64,000 nucleotides of DNA from Oerskovia enterophila. Its GTDB lineage: Bacteria; Actinomycetota; Actinomycetes; Actinomycetales; Cellulomonadaceae. Positions within the stretch are counted from its first letter, which is position 1. Every line of letters starts with the position of its first letter. Below the pieces are notes generated by a model. The model was not told the origin of the DNA. It saw only the letters and a list, made by a program, of their open reading frames with translations, and made no database searches. The position numbers were made by a program, and so were the translations under genes. This document shows positions 17,058 through 26,991 of the stretch, in pieces. The stretch lies in contig NZ_MAQA01000018.1 of assembly GCF_001692445.1 (NCBI RefSeq), forward strand, positions 18,415-82,414, read 5' to 3'.

Positions 17058-18605
17058 TCACTCCTCGCGGGCTGCCCACCAGGCCAGCAGCTCCTCGCGT
17101 GCGACGTCCTCGCCGAGCGGACCGCGGTCGAGCCGCAGCTCGAGCAGGAACTTGTAGGCCTGGCCCACCTCGGGGCCGGGAGCGATCCCCAGGGCCGCCA
17201 TGATCTGCTGCCCGTCGAGGTCGGGACGGATCGAGGCCAGCTCCTCCTCGCCCCGCAGCCGCTCGATGCGCTGCTCCAGGTCGGTGTACGCGTCGGAGAG
17301 GCGCTGCGCCTTGCGCTTGTTGCGCGTGGTCGAGTCGGCCCGGGTCAGGCGGTGGAGCCGCTCGAGCAGAGGGCCGGCGTCCGTGACGTACCGACGCACC
17401 GCGGAGTCGGTCCACTCGCCCTCGCCGTACCCGTGGAAGCGCAGGTGCAGCTCGACGAGCCGCGAGACGTCCTTGACCGTGTCCTTGTCGAAGCGCAGGG
17501 CCTTGAGCCGCTTGGCGGTCAGCTTGGCCCCCACCACCTCGTGGTGGTGGAAGCTGACCCCGCCCCCGGTCTCGAAGCGCCGCGTGGCGGGCTTGCCGAT
17601 GTCGTGCAGGAGCGACGCGAGCCGCAGGACGAGGTCCGGGGCCGGCACCGCGCCGTCGGGCCCCGTCTCCTGAGCGATCGCCTGCTCGAGCACCGTCAAC
17701 GAGTGCTGGTAGACGTCCTTGTGCCGGTGGTGCTCGTCGATCTCGAGGCGGAGCGCCGGGAGCTCGGGCAGGACGTGGTCCGCGAGCCCGGTCTCGACGA
17801 GCACCTCGAGACCCTTGCGCGGCGCGTCCGACAGCAGCAGCTTGGTCAGCTCGTCGCGCACGCGCTCCGCGGAGACGATCTCGATGCGCGAGGCCATGTC
17901 GACGATCGCTGCGCGGGTCGCGGGCTCGACCTCGAACCCGAGCTGGGCGGCGAAGCGCGCGGCCCGCATCATGCGCAGCGGGTCGTCGTCGAACGAGCGC
18001 TCGGGGGCGATCGGGGTGCGCAGGACGCCCAGCGCGAGGTCCGCGAGTCCGTCGTGCGGGTCGACGAACAGCATCTCCGGGACGCGGACGGCCATCGCGT
18101 TGACCGTGAGGTCCCGCCGGGACAGGTCGCCGACGAGCGTGTCCCCGAACGCGACGAGCGGCTTGCGCGACGCCGGGTCGTACTCGTCGGTGCGGTAGGT
18201 CGTCACCTCGACCACCAGGTCGCCGGTCCCCCGCGGGCTGCCCTTGGGCCCGAACCGCTTGGCGCCGATCGTGCCGAACTCCTTGCCGATGTCCCAGTGC
18301 GCGTCGCCCCACGCCGCGAGGAGCGCCTGGGTCTGGTCCGGGTTCGCCGAGGTCGCGAAGTCGAGGTCGTTGCTCGCGCGGCCGAGGAACGCGTCGCGGA
18401 CCGGACCGCCCACGAGGGCCAGCTCGTGGCCGGCGGCGTGGAACAGCTCCCCGAGCTCGATCGCCGCGGGCGCCATCTCGGTGAGCACCGCCAGGGCGCG
18501 CCGGAGGAGCTCGAGCTGTTCGGGCGTGGTCGGCACCCCGCGAGAACCCTCCGCGGGCTGCGCGGAAGGTTCGGGGACGGGGGAGATCTGGGAAGGAGTC
18601 GGCAC
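17058..18605 (-). CDS. cca: CCA tRNA nucleotidyltransferase with HD domain
   Basis: About 515 residues from GTG 18605. The longer reading upstream overlaps the divergent nudix gene and is rejected. The class II nucleotidyltransferase head has G-G-P-V-R-D at 66-71 and the metal-binding pair D80-x-D82 (SNDLDFATSA). Then come the tRNA-binding regions (R-R-D-L-T-V-N-A-M-A and F-D-D-D-P-L-R-M-M-R-A-A-R-F), and an HD phosphohydrolase motif L-L-H-D-I-G-K-P. It adds or repairs the 3' CCA of tRNAs. Both tRNAs in this window lack an encoded CCA, which fits. The divergent partner starts 55 bases away. Confidence 0.95.
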   Translation of the reverse strand: MPTPSQISPVPEPSAQPAEGSRGVPTTPEQLELLRRALAVLTEMAPAAIELGELFHAAGHELALVGGPVRDAFLGRASNDLDFATSANPDQTQALLAAWGDAHWDIGKEFGTIGAKRFGPKGSPRGTGDLVVEVTTYRTDEYDPASRKPLVAFGDTLVGDLSRRDLTVNAMAVRVPEMLFVDPHDGLADLALGVLRTPIAPERSFDDDPLRMMRAARFAAQLGFEVEPATRAAIVDMASRIEIVSAERVRDELTKLLLSDAPRKGLEVLVETGLADHVLPELPALRLEIDEHHRHKDVYQHSLTVLEQAIAQETGPDGAVPAPDLVLRLASLLHDIGKPATRRFETGGGVSFHHHEVVGAKLTAKRLKALRFDKDTVKDVSRLVELHLRFHGYGEGEWTDSAVRRYVTDAGPLLERLHRLTRADSTTRNKRKAQRLSDAYTDLEQRIERLRGEEELASIRPDLDGQQIMAALGIAPGPEVGQAYKFLLELRLDRGPLGEDVAREELLAWWAAREE

Positions 18606-18659
18606 GACATCCAAGCGTGCCAGATCAGGCGCCGACTCCACACTCGGTAAAGTTGGGTC

Positions 18660-19319
18660 ATGTCCACCCCAGCGCACTCTCCGGACCACCGCGGTGTCCC
18701 AGCACCGCCCGGTGGGCATGCGTTGCGGATCGACCCGGAGGCCGCGCGCGCCGCGACCCCGACGCCCGCCCCGGCCACCCCGCTCCCCGTCGTCGAGGAG
18801 ATCTCCGCAGGTGGACTCGTCGTCGACACGTTCGACGGCCTGTACCGAGCCGCGGTCATCGCCCGCCGCAACCGTGGCGGACGGCTCGAGTGGTGCCTGC
18901 CCAAGGGGCACCTCGAGGGCGACGAGACGCCCGAGGAGGCCGCCGTCCGGGAGATCGCCGAGGAGACGGGGATCACGGGCGCGGTCCAGCTGCCGCTCGG
19001 GATCATCGACTACTGGTTCACGGGCGAGGACCGGCGCGTGCACAAGGTCGTCCACCACTTCCTGCTCAAGGCCACGGGTGGGTACCTCACCGTCGAGGGC
19101 GACCCCGACGGCGAGGCCGAGGACGTCGCCTGGATCCCGTTCGAGGACCTCCCCGAGCGGCTGTCGTACCCGAACGAGCGGCGCCTCGCGGCCGTCGCGC
19201 ACGACGTCCTCCGAGGTCGGCGCACGACGGCCCGCTTCCGGGGTACCGTGACTCGCACCGTCGTCCGTACCAGCCGGCCGGCACCCGACGACCCCCGGAA
19301 CCCGACCGACCACTCATGA
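18660..19319 (+). CDS. NUDIX hydrolase (MutT4-like)
   Basis: 219 residues. The Nudix box G-H-L-E-G-D-E-T-P-E-E-A-A-V-R-E-I-A-E-E begins at residue 83, followed by T-G-I, with all catalytic Glu and Arg present. It hydrolyses a nucleoside diphosphate linked to another group; the substrate cannot be read from sequence. The first 45 residues are Pro/Ala-rich. TAAAGT lies about 9 bases before ATG 18660, so the mRNA is probably leaderless. The stop overlaps the next gene by ATGA (19316-19319). The position beside cca and upstream of DUF6049-murJ matches the M. tuberculosis mutT4 locus. Confidence 0.93.
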   Translation: MSTPAHSPDHRGVPAPPGGHALRIDPEAARAATPTPAPATPLPVVEEISAGGLVVDTFDGLYRAAVIARRNRGGRLEWCLPKGHLEGDETPEEAAVREIAEETGITGAVQLPLGIIDYWFTGEDRRVHKVVHHFLLKATGGYLTVEGDPDGEAEDVAWIPFEDLPERLSYPNERRLAAVAHDVLRGRRTTARFRGTVTRTVVRTSRPAPDDPRNPTDHS

Positions 19320-21631
19320 CCTTCCTCTCCCCCGTCGGCTCAGCCCGTGCATCGAGCCGTCGTCCCGCAGACTCCACCGCGCCCTCGGCCGTCGTGCAGG
19401 CTCCAGCGCGCCCTCGGCCGTCCTCGGACGACCCGCGCACCGGTGCCAGGGCTGCCGGTCCTCGATCGCTGACCAGGAACCTCGTCGGCGGGCTCCTGAC
19501 CGCGGCGCTCGCCCTCGTGCTCGTCGTCGTGCCCTCCAGCCCCGGCGGCGGTACCCGTGAGGCCACGGCGTCCGCCTCGGTCGGGGTGAACGGGGTCGCC
19601 GGGGCCAACCCTGCGGTCGTCGACGAGCCAGGCGCCGTCTCGACCACGCTCGTCTCGATGACGCCCACCACGGTCGGACCCGGGAGCACCGTCACGGTGG
19701 TCGCGCGGATCCACAACGGCACCGACGAGGCGCTCACGGCCCCCCGGGCCACGCTCGGCGTGAACTGGCGCCTCCTCGGCACCCGGTCCGCCCTGGCCGC
19801 CTGGGCCGACGAACCCACCTCGAAGCGGTCCGCGGAGGCCATGGCGACCGAGACCCTCGATCCGATCGCCCCGGGCCAGGACGCGACCGTGACGTTCGAC
19901 CTCGACACCGACGACTTCAACCTCGAACCGGGATCGGGCTGGGGCCCCCGTCCCCTCTCGATCACGGTCACGGACGGCTCCGAGCGGCTCGACGTGCTGC
20001 GCACCTTCCTCCTGTGGGAGGACACCGCGGCGCCGTCCCCCGTGGGGTTGAGCCTCCTCGCCCCCGTGACCGGCCCTGCGCTGGGCCTCACCACGGCCCC
20101 GGACACCGAGGGGCAGGAACAGACGAGCGTCGACGTCGCGGCCGTGGACGACGCGCTCGGTGCCGACCAGCGTCTGGGCCACCTCCTCTCCGCGACCTCA
20201 GGTCGCCCCGAGGTCGCCTGGGCGGTCGACCCGGCGCTGGTCGCCGCTGCCCGCACCTCGACCGAGAGCTCGACCGCGGCGTGGGTGTCCGCATTCGACG
20301 AGGCGTCCGCGGACCGGTCGGTCTTCGCGCTCCGCCCCTACGACCCGGACCCCGCGGCCTACGCACAGGTCGGGGCCGCGCTCCCCGCGCCGACGGTCCC
20401 CCTGCCCGGAGGCTCGACGACCGATCCCTCCTGGCGCACCGACCTCACCCTGCCCGGTGACGAGGTCCCGGGCCGGGCGACGGTGCGCACGAGCGTGCAG
20501 GCCGGATCGCCCCTCGTCGTGGTCCGGGGCGACGGCCTGACCCCCGTGGACTCCGTGAGCTACACCCCGACCGGCCTGGCCACGGTCGAGACCGACGCGG
20601 GTCCCGCGATCGCTCTGGTGTCCGACGCCGCGCTCACCGAGGCCTTCTCGGCGGGCACCCAGGCCTCGGGGGCAGGGTCGACGGCAGACGCCACGCAGCG
20701 CCTCCTCGCGGAGACCGCGGTGATCGCCTCGGAGCGCCCCGCGGACCCGCGCCACCTCCTGATCGCCCTCTCCCGTGGGTTCGACCCGGACCCTGCCGCC
20801 TTCGACGCCGTGCTCGACGCGCTCGACGACGCCTCCTGGGTCACGCTCACCCCCGTCGACGACCTGCTGTCCGCACCGGTGCCGGACGTCGAACGGAGCA
20901 CGCTCCCCGAGTCCGACGGGGGCGAGGGGGTCCTGCCGGCACCCGAGATGTCGTCGCTCCAGCGGGCCCGGACCGAGGTCTCGACGTTCTCCACGATCGC
21001 CACCGACCCGGCCGCGATCGTCCAGGAGGCCGAGCCCGCGCTCGTCGTGCCCACGGCCGTGGCGTACCGCACGGCACCGGGGGAACGGACGGCCGCGGTG
21101 CAGGCGGCGATCGCCGACGCGGACCGCCTCCGCTCGTCGGTCGCCGTGGTCCGCCGCGGGTCGGGCGTCCTGCTCATCAACACGTCGGGCAACATCCCGG
21201 TGCGGGTGCAGAACACGCTCGACCAGGAGGTCACGGTCCAGGTCGCGCTCCGACCGGACAACGCGCGCCTCAAGGTCGTCTCGTTCCCCGTCGGCCCCAT
21301 CCCGCCGGGGACCGAGGTGGACTTCAAGGTCCCGGTGCGGGCCTACGGCAGCGGCAACGTCCGCGTCGAGGTCGAGCTCCTCGCCGTCCCGTCCGGGACG
21401 GTCGTCGCTCCGTCCTCCGACTTCTCGGTCAGGGTGCGCGCCGACTGGGAGACCGTCGGTACCGCGGTGTTCGCCGGCCTGGTCGCCCTGCTCATGATCG
21501 GCGGGCTGTGGCGGACCATCCGACGCGGGCGCTCCCCGCGCCGCGTCGCGGAGCTGACCCCTGCGTCCGGTGTGCCGACCGCTCAGGCCTCCGCGCCGTC
21601 GTCGGACACCTCGGCAGGGAGCGAGGAGTGA
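19316..21631 (+). CDS. DUF6049 family secreted/membrane protein
   Basis: About 771 residues from ATG 19316, overlapping the nudix stop by four bases. After a Ser/Pro/Arg-rich cytoplasmic start there is one membrane or signal segment (NLVGGLLTAALALVLVVV, about 53-70). A large extracytoplasmic region of beta-rich Ig-like character follows (V-S-M-T-P-T-T-V-G-P-G-S-T-V-T-V-V-A-R-I-H-N). A second membrane helix near the C-terminus precedes a basic tail (L-W-R-T-I-R-R-G-R). It corresponds by position to M. tuberculosis Rv3909. Translational coupling to murJ suggests a role in peptidoglycan precursor export. The biochemical function is unknown. Confidence 0.85.
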   Translation: MTFLSPVGSARASSRRPADSTAPSAVVQAPARPRPSSDDPRTGARAAGPRSLTRNLVGGLLTAALALVLVVVPSSPGGGTREATASASVGVNGVAGANPAVVDEPGAVSTTLVSMTPTTVGPGSTVTVVARIHNGTDEALTAPRATLGVNWRLLGTRSALAAWADEPTSKRSAEAMATETLDPIAPGQDATVTFDLDTDDFNLEPGSGWGPRPLSITVTDGSERLDVLRTFLLWEDTAAPSPVGLSLLAPVTGPALGLTTAPDTEGQEQTSVDVAAVDDALGADQRLGHLLSATSGRPEVAWAVDPALVAAARTSTESSTAAWVSAFDEASADRSVFALRPYDPDPAAYAQVGAALPAPTVPLPGGSTTDPSWRTDLTLPGDEVPGRATVRTSVQAGSPLVVVRGDGLTPVDSVSYTPTGLATVETDAGPAIALVSDAALTEAFSAGTQASGAGSTADATQRLLAETAVIASERPADPRHLLIALSRGFDPDPAAFDAVLDALDDASWVTLTPVDDLLSAPVPDVERSTLPESDGGEGVLPAPEMSSLQRARTEVSTFSTIATDPAAIVQEAEPALVVPTAVAYRTAPGERTAAVQAAIADADRLRSSVAVVRRGSGVLLINTSGNIPVRVQNTLDQEVTVQVALRPDNARLKVVSFPVGPIPPGTEVDFKVPVRAYGSGNVRVEVELLAVPSGTVVAPSSDFSVRVRADWETVGTAVFAGLVALLMIGGLWRTIRRGRSPRRVAELTPASGVPTAQASAPSSDTSAGSEE

Positions 21632-23484
21632 AGCACGCCCGCCCGAGCGGCACCCCGCGCGGGCCCCGCCCCGTGCACGACGACGCGGCGCCCGCCGCCG
21701 CCGGAGCGACGCCGTCCGCGCCCGACGGCACCCAGGACACCGAGGCAGGGACGACGACCGTGACCAGCACCAAGGGCGGCCTCGGTCGCAGCTCGATGCT
21801 CATGGCGTCCGGGACCGCGGTCTCGCGCATCCTGGGACTCGTCCGCAACGTCCTGCTCATCACCGCGATCGGGACCACGGGCCTCGCGGCCGACGCGTTC
21901 GACGTCGCGAACAAGATCCCCAACGTGCTCTTCGCGATCCTGGCGGGCGGCGTCCTCAACGCGGTCCTCGTCCCCCAGATCATCCGCGCGTTCCGCTCGA
22001 AGAACCCGCAGGAACGTCTCGACAAGCTGCTGACGCTGTCGGGGGTCCTGCTCCTGGGCCTGAGCCTGCTCCTGACGTCGGCGTCCACGATCATCGTGTC
22101 GCTGTACACCGACGGGTGGGGGTCCGCGCAGTTCTCGCTCGCGGTGGCCTTCGCGTTCTGGTGCATCCCCCAGCTGTTCTTCTACGGGCTGTACACGCTG
22201 CTCGGCCAGGTGCTCAACGCGCGCGGACAGTTCGGGCCGTTCATGTGGGCCCCCGTGGTCAACAACGTCGTGTCGATCGTCGGCTTCGTCGCGTTCATCC
22301 TGATCTACGGCCCGTACGCGACCGGTGCGGTCGAGGACCTCGGCACGTGGGACGGGGCCAAGATCGCGCTCCTCGCCGGGACGGCGACGCTGGGCGTCGC
22401 GTCCCAGGCGCTCATCCTGATCCTGCCCCTGTGGCGCTCCGGCTTCCGCTGGCACTTCCGCCTGGGCCTGCACGGGATCGGGCTGCGCTCGGCGGGCCAG
22501 GTCGCGATCTGGACGTTCGGCGCCGTGATCCTCGAGCAGATCGGCGTCCTGTTCACGACGCAGTTCGCCTCGAGCGCCCCTGCCGCCGCGCTGCGGCAGA
22601 CGTTCGGCGACTACGCCTCCGAACCGGCCGCGCTCGGGATGGTCACGGGCGTCGTGACCGGCGCGCCCGAGGCCTTCTCCGTCGCGGGCAACGCCGCCTA
22701 CACCCAGGCGCTCATGATCTACCTGCTGCCCCACTCGCTCGTCACGGTGTCGATCGCCACCGCGCTGTTCACCGGCATGAGCGCGGCCGCCGGGGCCGGC
22801 GACTTCGCGCGCGTGCGTCACGACCTGTCGCGCGGCGTGCGAACCGTGGGCGTGTTCACGGTCTTCGCGACCGCCGTCTTCGCGATCCTCGCACTGCCGC
22901 TCACCAAGCTCCTGCTCATCAACGTCTCGCCGAGCGGGGCCGTCGCCGTCAGCCAGATCCTGGTCGCCATGGCGTTCGGCCTGGTGCCGCTCGGCGGCAT
23001 GGTCCTCATGAAGTGGGTGTACTTCGCCTACGAGGACGGCAGGACCGTGTTCATGATCCAGGTCCCCGCGACCGTCGCGCTCGTGGGGATCGCGTGGCTC
23101 GCGACGCGCACGCTCGACCCGGTGTGGTGGGTCGTCGGTGTCGGTGCCGCGATGTCGCTGTCCAACATGATCGTCGTGCTCCTGCGGACCGCCGGCCTGC
23201 GGCGCAAGCTGCACGGGCTGGACGCCTTCCGGATCGTCCGGATGCACGTCAAGACCATCCTCGCCGCGGGAGCCAGCGCTGCGGTCGGATGGGGTGTACT
23301 TCAGCTGTTCGGTGACCTGTACGGACTGTCGTGGCTCCGCGCCGCGGTCGTCACGGCAGTTGTCGGGATCGTCATGACCGCCGTGTACATCGGTGGTCTC
23401 AAGGCCATGCGGGTCCGCGAGCTCGACCAGCTCGCAGACCCCCTGCTCCGCAAGCTCGGGCGACGACGTCCGGCCGCGAGATAG
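21628..23484 (+). CDS. murJ: lipid II flippase MurJ
   Basis: About 618 residues from GTG 21628, overlapping the previous stop by GTGA. A variable N-terminus of about 50 residues precedes the MviN/MurJ core of 14 predicted helices. The core starts with S-M-L-M-A-S-G-T-A-V-S-R-I-L-G-L-V-R-N and A-D-A-F-D-V-A-N-K-I-P-N, hallmarks of the family. MurJ moves lipid II across the membrane for cell-wall assembly. Unlike M. tuberculosis MviN, which carries the pseudokinase in the same chain, this protein ends after the membrane core (LRKLGRRRPAAR). The pseudokinase is a separate downstream gene. Confidence 0.95.
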   Translation: MKHARPSGTPRGPRPVHDDAAPAAAGATPSAPDGTQDTEAGTTTVTSTKGGLGRSSMLMASGTAVSRILGLVRNVLLITAIGTTGLAADAFDVANKIPNVLFAILAGGVLNAVLVPQIIRAFRSKNPQERLDKLLTLSGVLLLGLSLLLTSASTIIVSLYTDGWGSAQFSLAVAFAFWCIPQLFFYGLYTLLGQVLNARGQFGPFMWAPVVNNVVSIVGFVAFILIYGPYATGAVEDLGTWDGAKIALLAGTATLGVASQALILILPLWRSGFRWHFRLGLHGIGLRSAGQVAIWTFGAVILEQIGVLFTTQFASSAPAAALRQTFGDYASEPAALGMVTGVVTGAPEAFSVAGNAAYTQALMIYLLPHSLVTVSIATALFTGMSAAAGAGDFARVRHDLSRGVRTVGVFTVFATAVFAILALPLTKLLLINVSPSGAVAVSQILVAMAFGLVPLGGMVLMKWVYFAYEDGRTVFMIQVPATVALVGIAWLATRTLDPVWWVVGVGAAMSLSNMIVVLLRTAGLRRKLHGLDAFRIVRMHVKTILAAGASAAVGWGVLQLFGDLYGLSWLRAAVVTAVVGIVMTAVYIGGLKAMRVRELDQLADPLLRKLGRRRPAAR

Positions 23485-23543
23485 AAGGCGCCCGTACCAT
23501 GTGGGGGGAAGATGTCAACGGCAAGGAAGTTCGAGGTGGGCAG

Positions 23544-25451
23544 GTGACCGCAGCAGGACCCGGCACGACGCTGGTAGGGCGTTACCTGCTGGCCGAACGA
23601 CTGGCGAGCGACCTGGTCGACGTCACCGCCTGGTCCGCGCACGACTCGGTGCTCAACCGCACCGTACGTGTCTCGCTCGTCACCGGGCAGCACGTCACCG
23701 AGGCGATCGACTCGGCACGACGCGCGGCTCTCGTCGCCGACCCCCGCCTGACCCGGGTGCTCGACGTGGGGACCGACGACGGCATCGCGTACGTCATCAC
23801 CGAGCCCTTTGCAGGCATCACGCTGTCAGAGGTCGTCGCGGGCGGGATCGTCGACGCCCAGCAGGCCCGAGTCATCGTCGGTGAGGCCGCGGCCGCGCTC
23901 GAGGTGGCACGGCGCCGCGGTGTCCACCACCTCGCGCTGCGCCCCGAGGCCGTCCGCGTCGACGGCAACAAGGTCCTCGTCACGGGCCTCGGTCTCGACG
24001 CCGGGATCAGCGGGCAGGACCAGCAGGACGCCGACGCCACGTCCCACCTCGACGCCGTCGGGCTCGTCGCGCTCCTCTACTACGCCATGACCGCCCGCTG
24101 GGCCGGGCCCAGCCTCGACGTGCCGTGGATCACCCCCGACTCCGTCCACCCCTTGCCGGCGCAGCGCGACGCCTCGGGCATCCTCCCGCTCTCTGCAGTG
24201 GTTCCCGGGGCGCCCGACGACCTGTCCGAGCTCTGCGCACAGGTCTTCGCCGACACCGCGGCACGTCCAGACGCGTCGGGAGACGACACCTCCTCCGACG
24301 ACGACGGCCCGGCTCCCGCAACGCCCGCCCAGATCGTCTCGGCCCTCGAGCCCTGGGGCACCCTTTCCGTGGTTGCCGCGCTCCCGACCTTCGTCCAGCG
24401 CCCCGCCCCGCAGCCCACCAACGGGGTGAGCCGGCAGTCGATCCGCAGCGCGTTCGACGTCCCGCTCTCGACCCCGCCCGGCACCCCGCCGCCCGCGGTT
24501 CCGTTCCATCGTCCGGCGACGGGACGGATCCACCGGGTCCCCCTGAGCGGCGCGTCGACGCTGCCCGACGGCGCGAGCTACCCGGCCCCCACCTACGCGG
24601 ACTCCCCGGCTCCCCCGGCCTACGCCGCTGTCCCGGCCGGGCCTCCCCCCGGCGGGTACCCGACGCAGCCGGCTCCCGCCGTGCCGCACCCGGTCTCGGC
24701 GGCGCAGCCCACGGTCGCCGTGCCCCCGCCTCCGCCGCCGGCCGCACAGACTTCCGCCGGACAGACCGCGGCGGGTCCGCCGTCGGGCCCCTTCGCCACC
24801 ACCCCCGCCAAGAAGACCGGGTCCAAGAGCACCTGGATCATCATGCCGATCGTGCTGCTCCTCGTGATCGTCGCGGTCGTGTGGGGCGTCAAGTTCGGCC
24901 TCAGCGGGTTCGGTGACACCTCCTCGCCCAACGACGACAACGGGATCGAGCAGCCGAGCGGGTCCGACCCCTCGGAAGGCGGCACCGACGAGGAGCTGCC
25001 GGTCAACACCGATCCCCTCACGATCGCGAGCGGCGGGCTGCTCGACCCCGACGTGGCCGACCCCGGTGACGTCGGAGAGAAGCCCGAGGCCGTGCCCCTC
25101 GCGATCGACGGAGACCCGTCGACCTTCTGGTTCACGTACTCCTACAAGGACGGTGGTTTCGGCGGGCTCAAGTCCCGGACCGGCTACACCTTCTCGTTCA
25201 GGGAGCCGGAGACCGTCCAGCGGATCGTCCTGAGCACGAACAACACGGGCGGCCACGTCGAGGTCCGCGCCGTGACTCCCGCCGAGCCCAACGGTGGAGA
25301 GATCCTGGCCTCAGGGACGTTCTCGGAGACCGTCGAGCTCGAGCTCGATCCCGCCGCGAAGGGCACGACGTTCGTCCTGATGATCACCGAGCTGCCCCAG
25401 GCTCCTGACGGCGCGTTCCGCGTCGAGCTCAACGAGATCACGGCCTACTGA
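23544..25451 (+). CDS. membrane-anchored pseudokinase with extracellular discoidin-like domain (MviN C-terminal homologue)
   Basis: About 635 residues from GTG 23544, which has GAGGTGGG upstream. ATG 23499 is possible but sits on a TACCAT -10-like element. The kinase-like domain (about 10-270) is degenerate. The catalytic loop reads HHLALRPEAV (128-137) without the HRD Asp. DFG is replaced by TGLG (147-150). The ATP-binding Lys is missing from VRVSLVTG (41-48). A Pro-rich linker, one membrane helix (WIIMPIVLLLVIVAVVWGV) and a C-terminal beta-sandwich follow (about 500-635, D-P-S-T-F-W-F-T-Y-S and V-Q-R-I-V-L-S-T-N-N). In mycobacteria the same parts are fused to MurJ and bind an FHA protein after phosphorylation by PknB. 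Confidence 0.88.
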   Translation: MTAAGPGTTLVGRYLLAERLASDLVDVTAWSAHDSVLNRTVRVSLVTGQHVTEAIDSARRAALVADPRLTRVLDVGTDDGIAYVITEPFAGITLSEVVAGGIVDAQQARVIVGEAAAALEVARRRGVHHLALRPEAVRVDGNKVLVTGLGLDAGISGQDQQDADATSHLDAVGLVALLYYAMTARWAGPSLDVPWITPDSVHPLPAQRDASGILPLSAVVPGAPDDLSELCAQVFADTAARPDASGDDTSSDDDGPAPATPAQIVSALEPWGTLSVVAALPTFVQRPAPQPTNGVSRQSIRSAFDVPLSTPPGTPPPAVPFHRPATGRIHRVPLSGASTLPDGASYPAPTYADSPAPPAYAAVPAGPPPGGYPTQPAPAVPHPVSAAQPTVAVPPPPPPAAQTSAGQTAAGPPSGPFATTPAKKTGSKSTWIIMPIVLLLVIVAVVWGVKFGLSGFGDTSSPNDDNGIEQPSGSDPSEGGTDEELPVNTDPLTIASGGLLDPDVADPGDVGEKPEAVPLAIDGDPSTFWFTYSYKDGGFGGLKSRTGYTFSFREPETVQRIVLSTNNTGGHVEVRAVTPAEPNGGEILASGTFSETVELELDPAAKGTTFVLMITELPQAPDGAFRVELNEITAY

Positions 25452-25526
25452 TCAGCACCGACTGCCCTGCTGGGCTCCCCGCGCCGGCGTGAGGGAGCAC
25501 AGCAGACCACCGACACCGGTGCCCTC

Positions 25527-25552
25527 GGAACAGAAGGACGCCCCTTGGCGTT
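25527..25552 (+). promoter_or_regulatory. SigR/SigH-type promoter of trxBA
   Basis: GGAAC (25527-25531), an 18-base spacer and GTT (25550-25552). This matches the thiol-stress sigma factor consensus GGAAT-N18/19-GTT of actinobacteria, whose classic target is trxBA. It lies 36 bases upstream of the trxB start. Confidence 0.7.
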
Positions 25553-25587
25553 GGACCCGGTGCACCACCCACCACTGAGGAGTACAC

Positions 25588-26634
25588 GTGACGGAGAACA
25601 GCCCCACGACCGCGCCGCGGAACGTCATCATCGTGGGTTCGGGCCCCGCCGGGTACACGGCCGCCGTGTACGCCGCGCGCGCGGGCCTCGAACCCCTGGT
25701 CCTGGCCGGTTCCATCACGGCCGGTGGCGCCCTGATGAACACGACCGAGGTCGAGAACTTCCCCGGGTTCCCCGACGGGATCATGGGTCCTGAGCTCATG
25801 GAGAACCTGCAGAAGCAGGCCGAGAAGTTCGGCGCGCAGGTCGAGTGGGACGACGCGATCGAGCTGCGGCTCGAGGGCCCGGTCAAGACCGTGGTCACGG
25901 GCAACGGCGAGACCTACACCGCTCGCGCCGTGATCCTCGCGACGGGCTCTGCGTACCGTGAGCTGGGCCTGGACGACGAGAAGCGGCTGTCCGGCCGTGG
26001 CGTGTCCTGGTGCGCGACGTGCGACGGGTTCTTCTTCCGCGACCAGCACATCGTGGTCGTCGGTGGCGGAGACTCCGCGGTCGAGGAAGCGACGTTCCTG
26101 ACGCGCTTCGCGTCCAAGGTCACCATGGTGCACCGGCGCGACGAGCTCCGTGCGTCCAAGATCATGGCCGACCGCGCCAAGGCCGATCCCAAGATCGAGT
26201 TCGCCTGGAACAGCGAGATCGTCGCCATCCACGGCGAGAACAAGGTCGAGTCCCTGACGCTGCGCGACACGGTCACCGGCCAGGAGCGCTCGCTCGACGC
26301 GACCGGTCTGTTCGTCGCGATCGGGCACGACCCGCGCACCGAGCTCGTCAAGGACCAGATCGACCTGGACGACGAGGGCTACATCCAGGTCCAGGGGCGC
26401 ACGACCCTGACCAATATCGAGGGCGTGTTCGCGTGCGGCGACGCCGTCGACCACACGTACCGCCAGGCCATCACCGCGGCCGGCTCCGGCTGCTCCGCGG
26501 CACTCGACGCCCAGCGCTACCTCACCGAGCTCGCCGACGCCTTCGAGGACGCCGCCGGCCTCCCCGAGATCGCGGGCACCCCCGACGTCCCCAACCCCGA
26601 CGAGCTGCCGCAGGCGCTGGAGGAGATCCGATGA
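25588..26634 (+). CDS. trxB: thioredoxin-disulfide reductase
   Basis: 348 residues from GTG 25588 behind GAGGAG. The FAD-binding motif is [15 protein letters not shown] (12-26). The redox-active pair is Cys142-A-T-Cys145. A second dinucleotide motif (V-V-V-G-G-G-D-S-A) binds NADPH. A C-terminal FAD motif, I-E-G-V-F-A-C-G-D, follows. It reduces thioredoxin with NADPH in the cytoplasm. A C-terminal extension ([13 protein letters not shown]) is a little longer than in E. coli. It overlaps trxA by ATGA. A SigR-type promoter upstream suggests induction by disulfide stress. Confidence 0.97.
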   Translation: MTENSPTTAPRNVIIVGSGPAGYTAAVYAARAGLEPLVLAGSITAGGALMNTTEVENFPGFPDGIMGPELMENLQKQAEKFGAQVEWDDAIELRLEGPVKTVVTGNGETYTARAVILATGSAYRELGLDDEKRLSGRGVSWCATCDGFFFRDQHIVVVGGGDSAVEEATFLTRFASKVTMVHRRDELRASKIMADRAKADPKIEFAWNSEIVAIHGENKVESLTLRDTVTGQERSLDATGLFVAIGHDPRTELVKDQIDLDDEGYIQVQGRTTLTNIEGVFACGDAVDHTYRQAITAAGSGCSAALDAQRYLTELADAFEDAAGLPEIAGTPDVPNPDELPQALEEIR

Positions 26635-26957
26635 GCAACACGGTCAAGGTCACCGACGACACGTTCAAGGCCGAGGTCCTCGAGTCGGACGTTCCCGTCA
26701 TCGTGGACTTCTGGGCGACCTGGTGCGGTCCCTGCCTGCAGATCGCCCCGATCCTCGAGGAGCTCGCAGGCGAGTACGCAGGCAAGGTCAAGATCGCCAA
26801 GCTCGACTCGGACGAGAACCCCGCGATCACGGCCGCGTACGGCGTGGTCTCGATCCCGACGCTCAACTTCTACTCGGGCGGCGAGCTCGTGAAGTCGATC
26901 GTCGGGGGGCGCCCCAAGCGCATCCTCGTCGAGGAGATCGACGCGCTGCTCTCCTGA
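26631..26957 (+). CDS. trxA: thioredoxin
   Basis: 108 residues from ATG 26631, overlapping trxB by four bases. The active site is W31-C-G-P-C35, and the cis-Pro is in V-S-I-P-T-L. It is the general protein disulfide reductant and substrate of the adjacent reductase. Two hairpins follow (26966-26985 and 26992-27030). In M. tuberculosis a sigma factor (sigM) precedes and cwlM follows this pair. Here neither is present, and an aminotransferase comes next. Confidence 0.97.
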   Translation: MSNTVKVTDDTFKAEVLESDVPVIVDFWATWCGPCLQIAPILEELAGEYAGKVKIAKLDSDENPAITAAYGVVSIPTLNFYSGGELVKSIVGGRPKRILVEEIDALLS

Positions 26958-26965
26958 CGTGACGT

Positions 26966-26985
26966 GCTCCGCGCCTGCGCGGAGC
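26966..26985 (+). terminator. small hairpin after trxA
   Basis: GCTCCGCG and CGCGGAGC around CCTG, 8 bases after the stop. Confidence 0.4.
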
Positions 26986-26991
26986 TCACCT

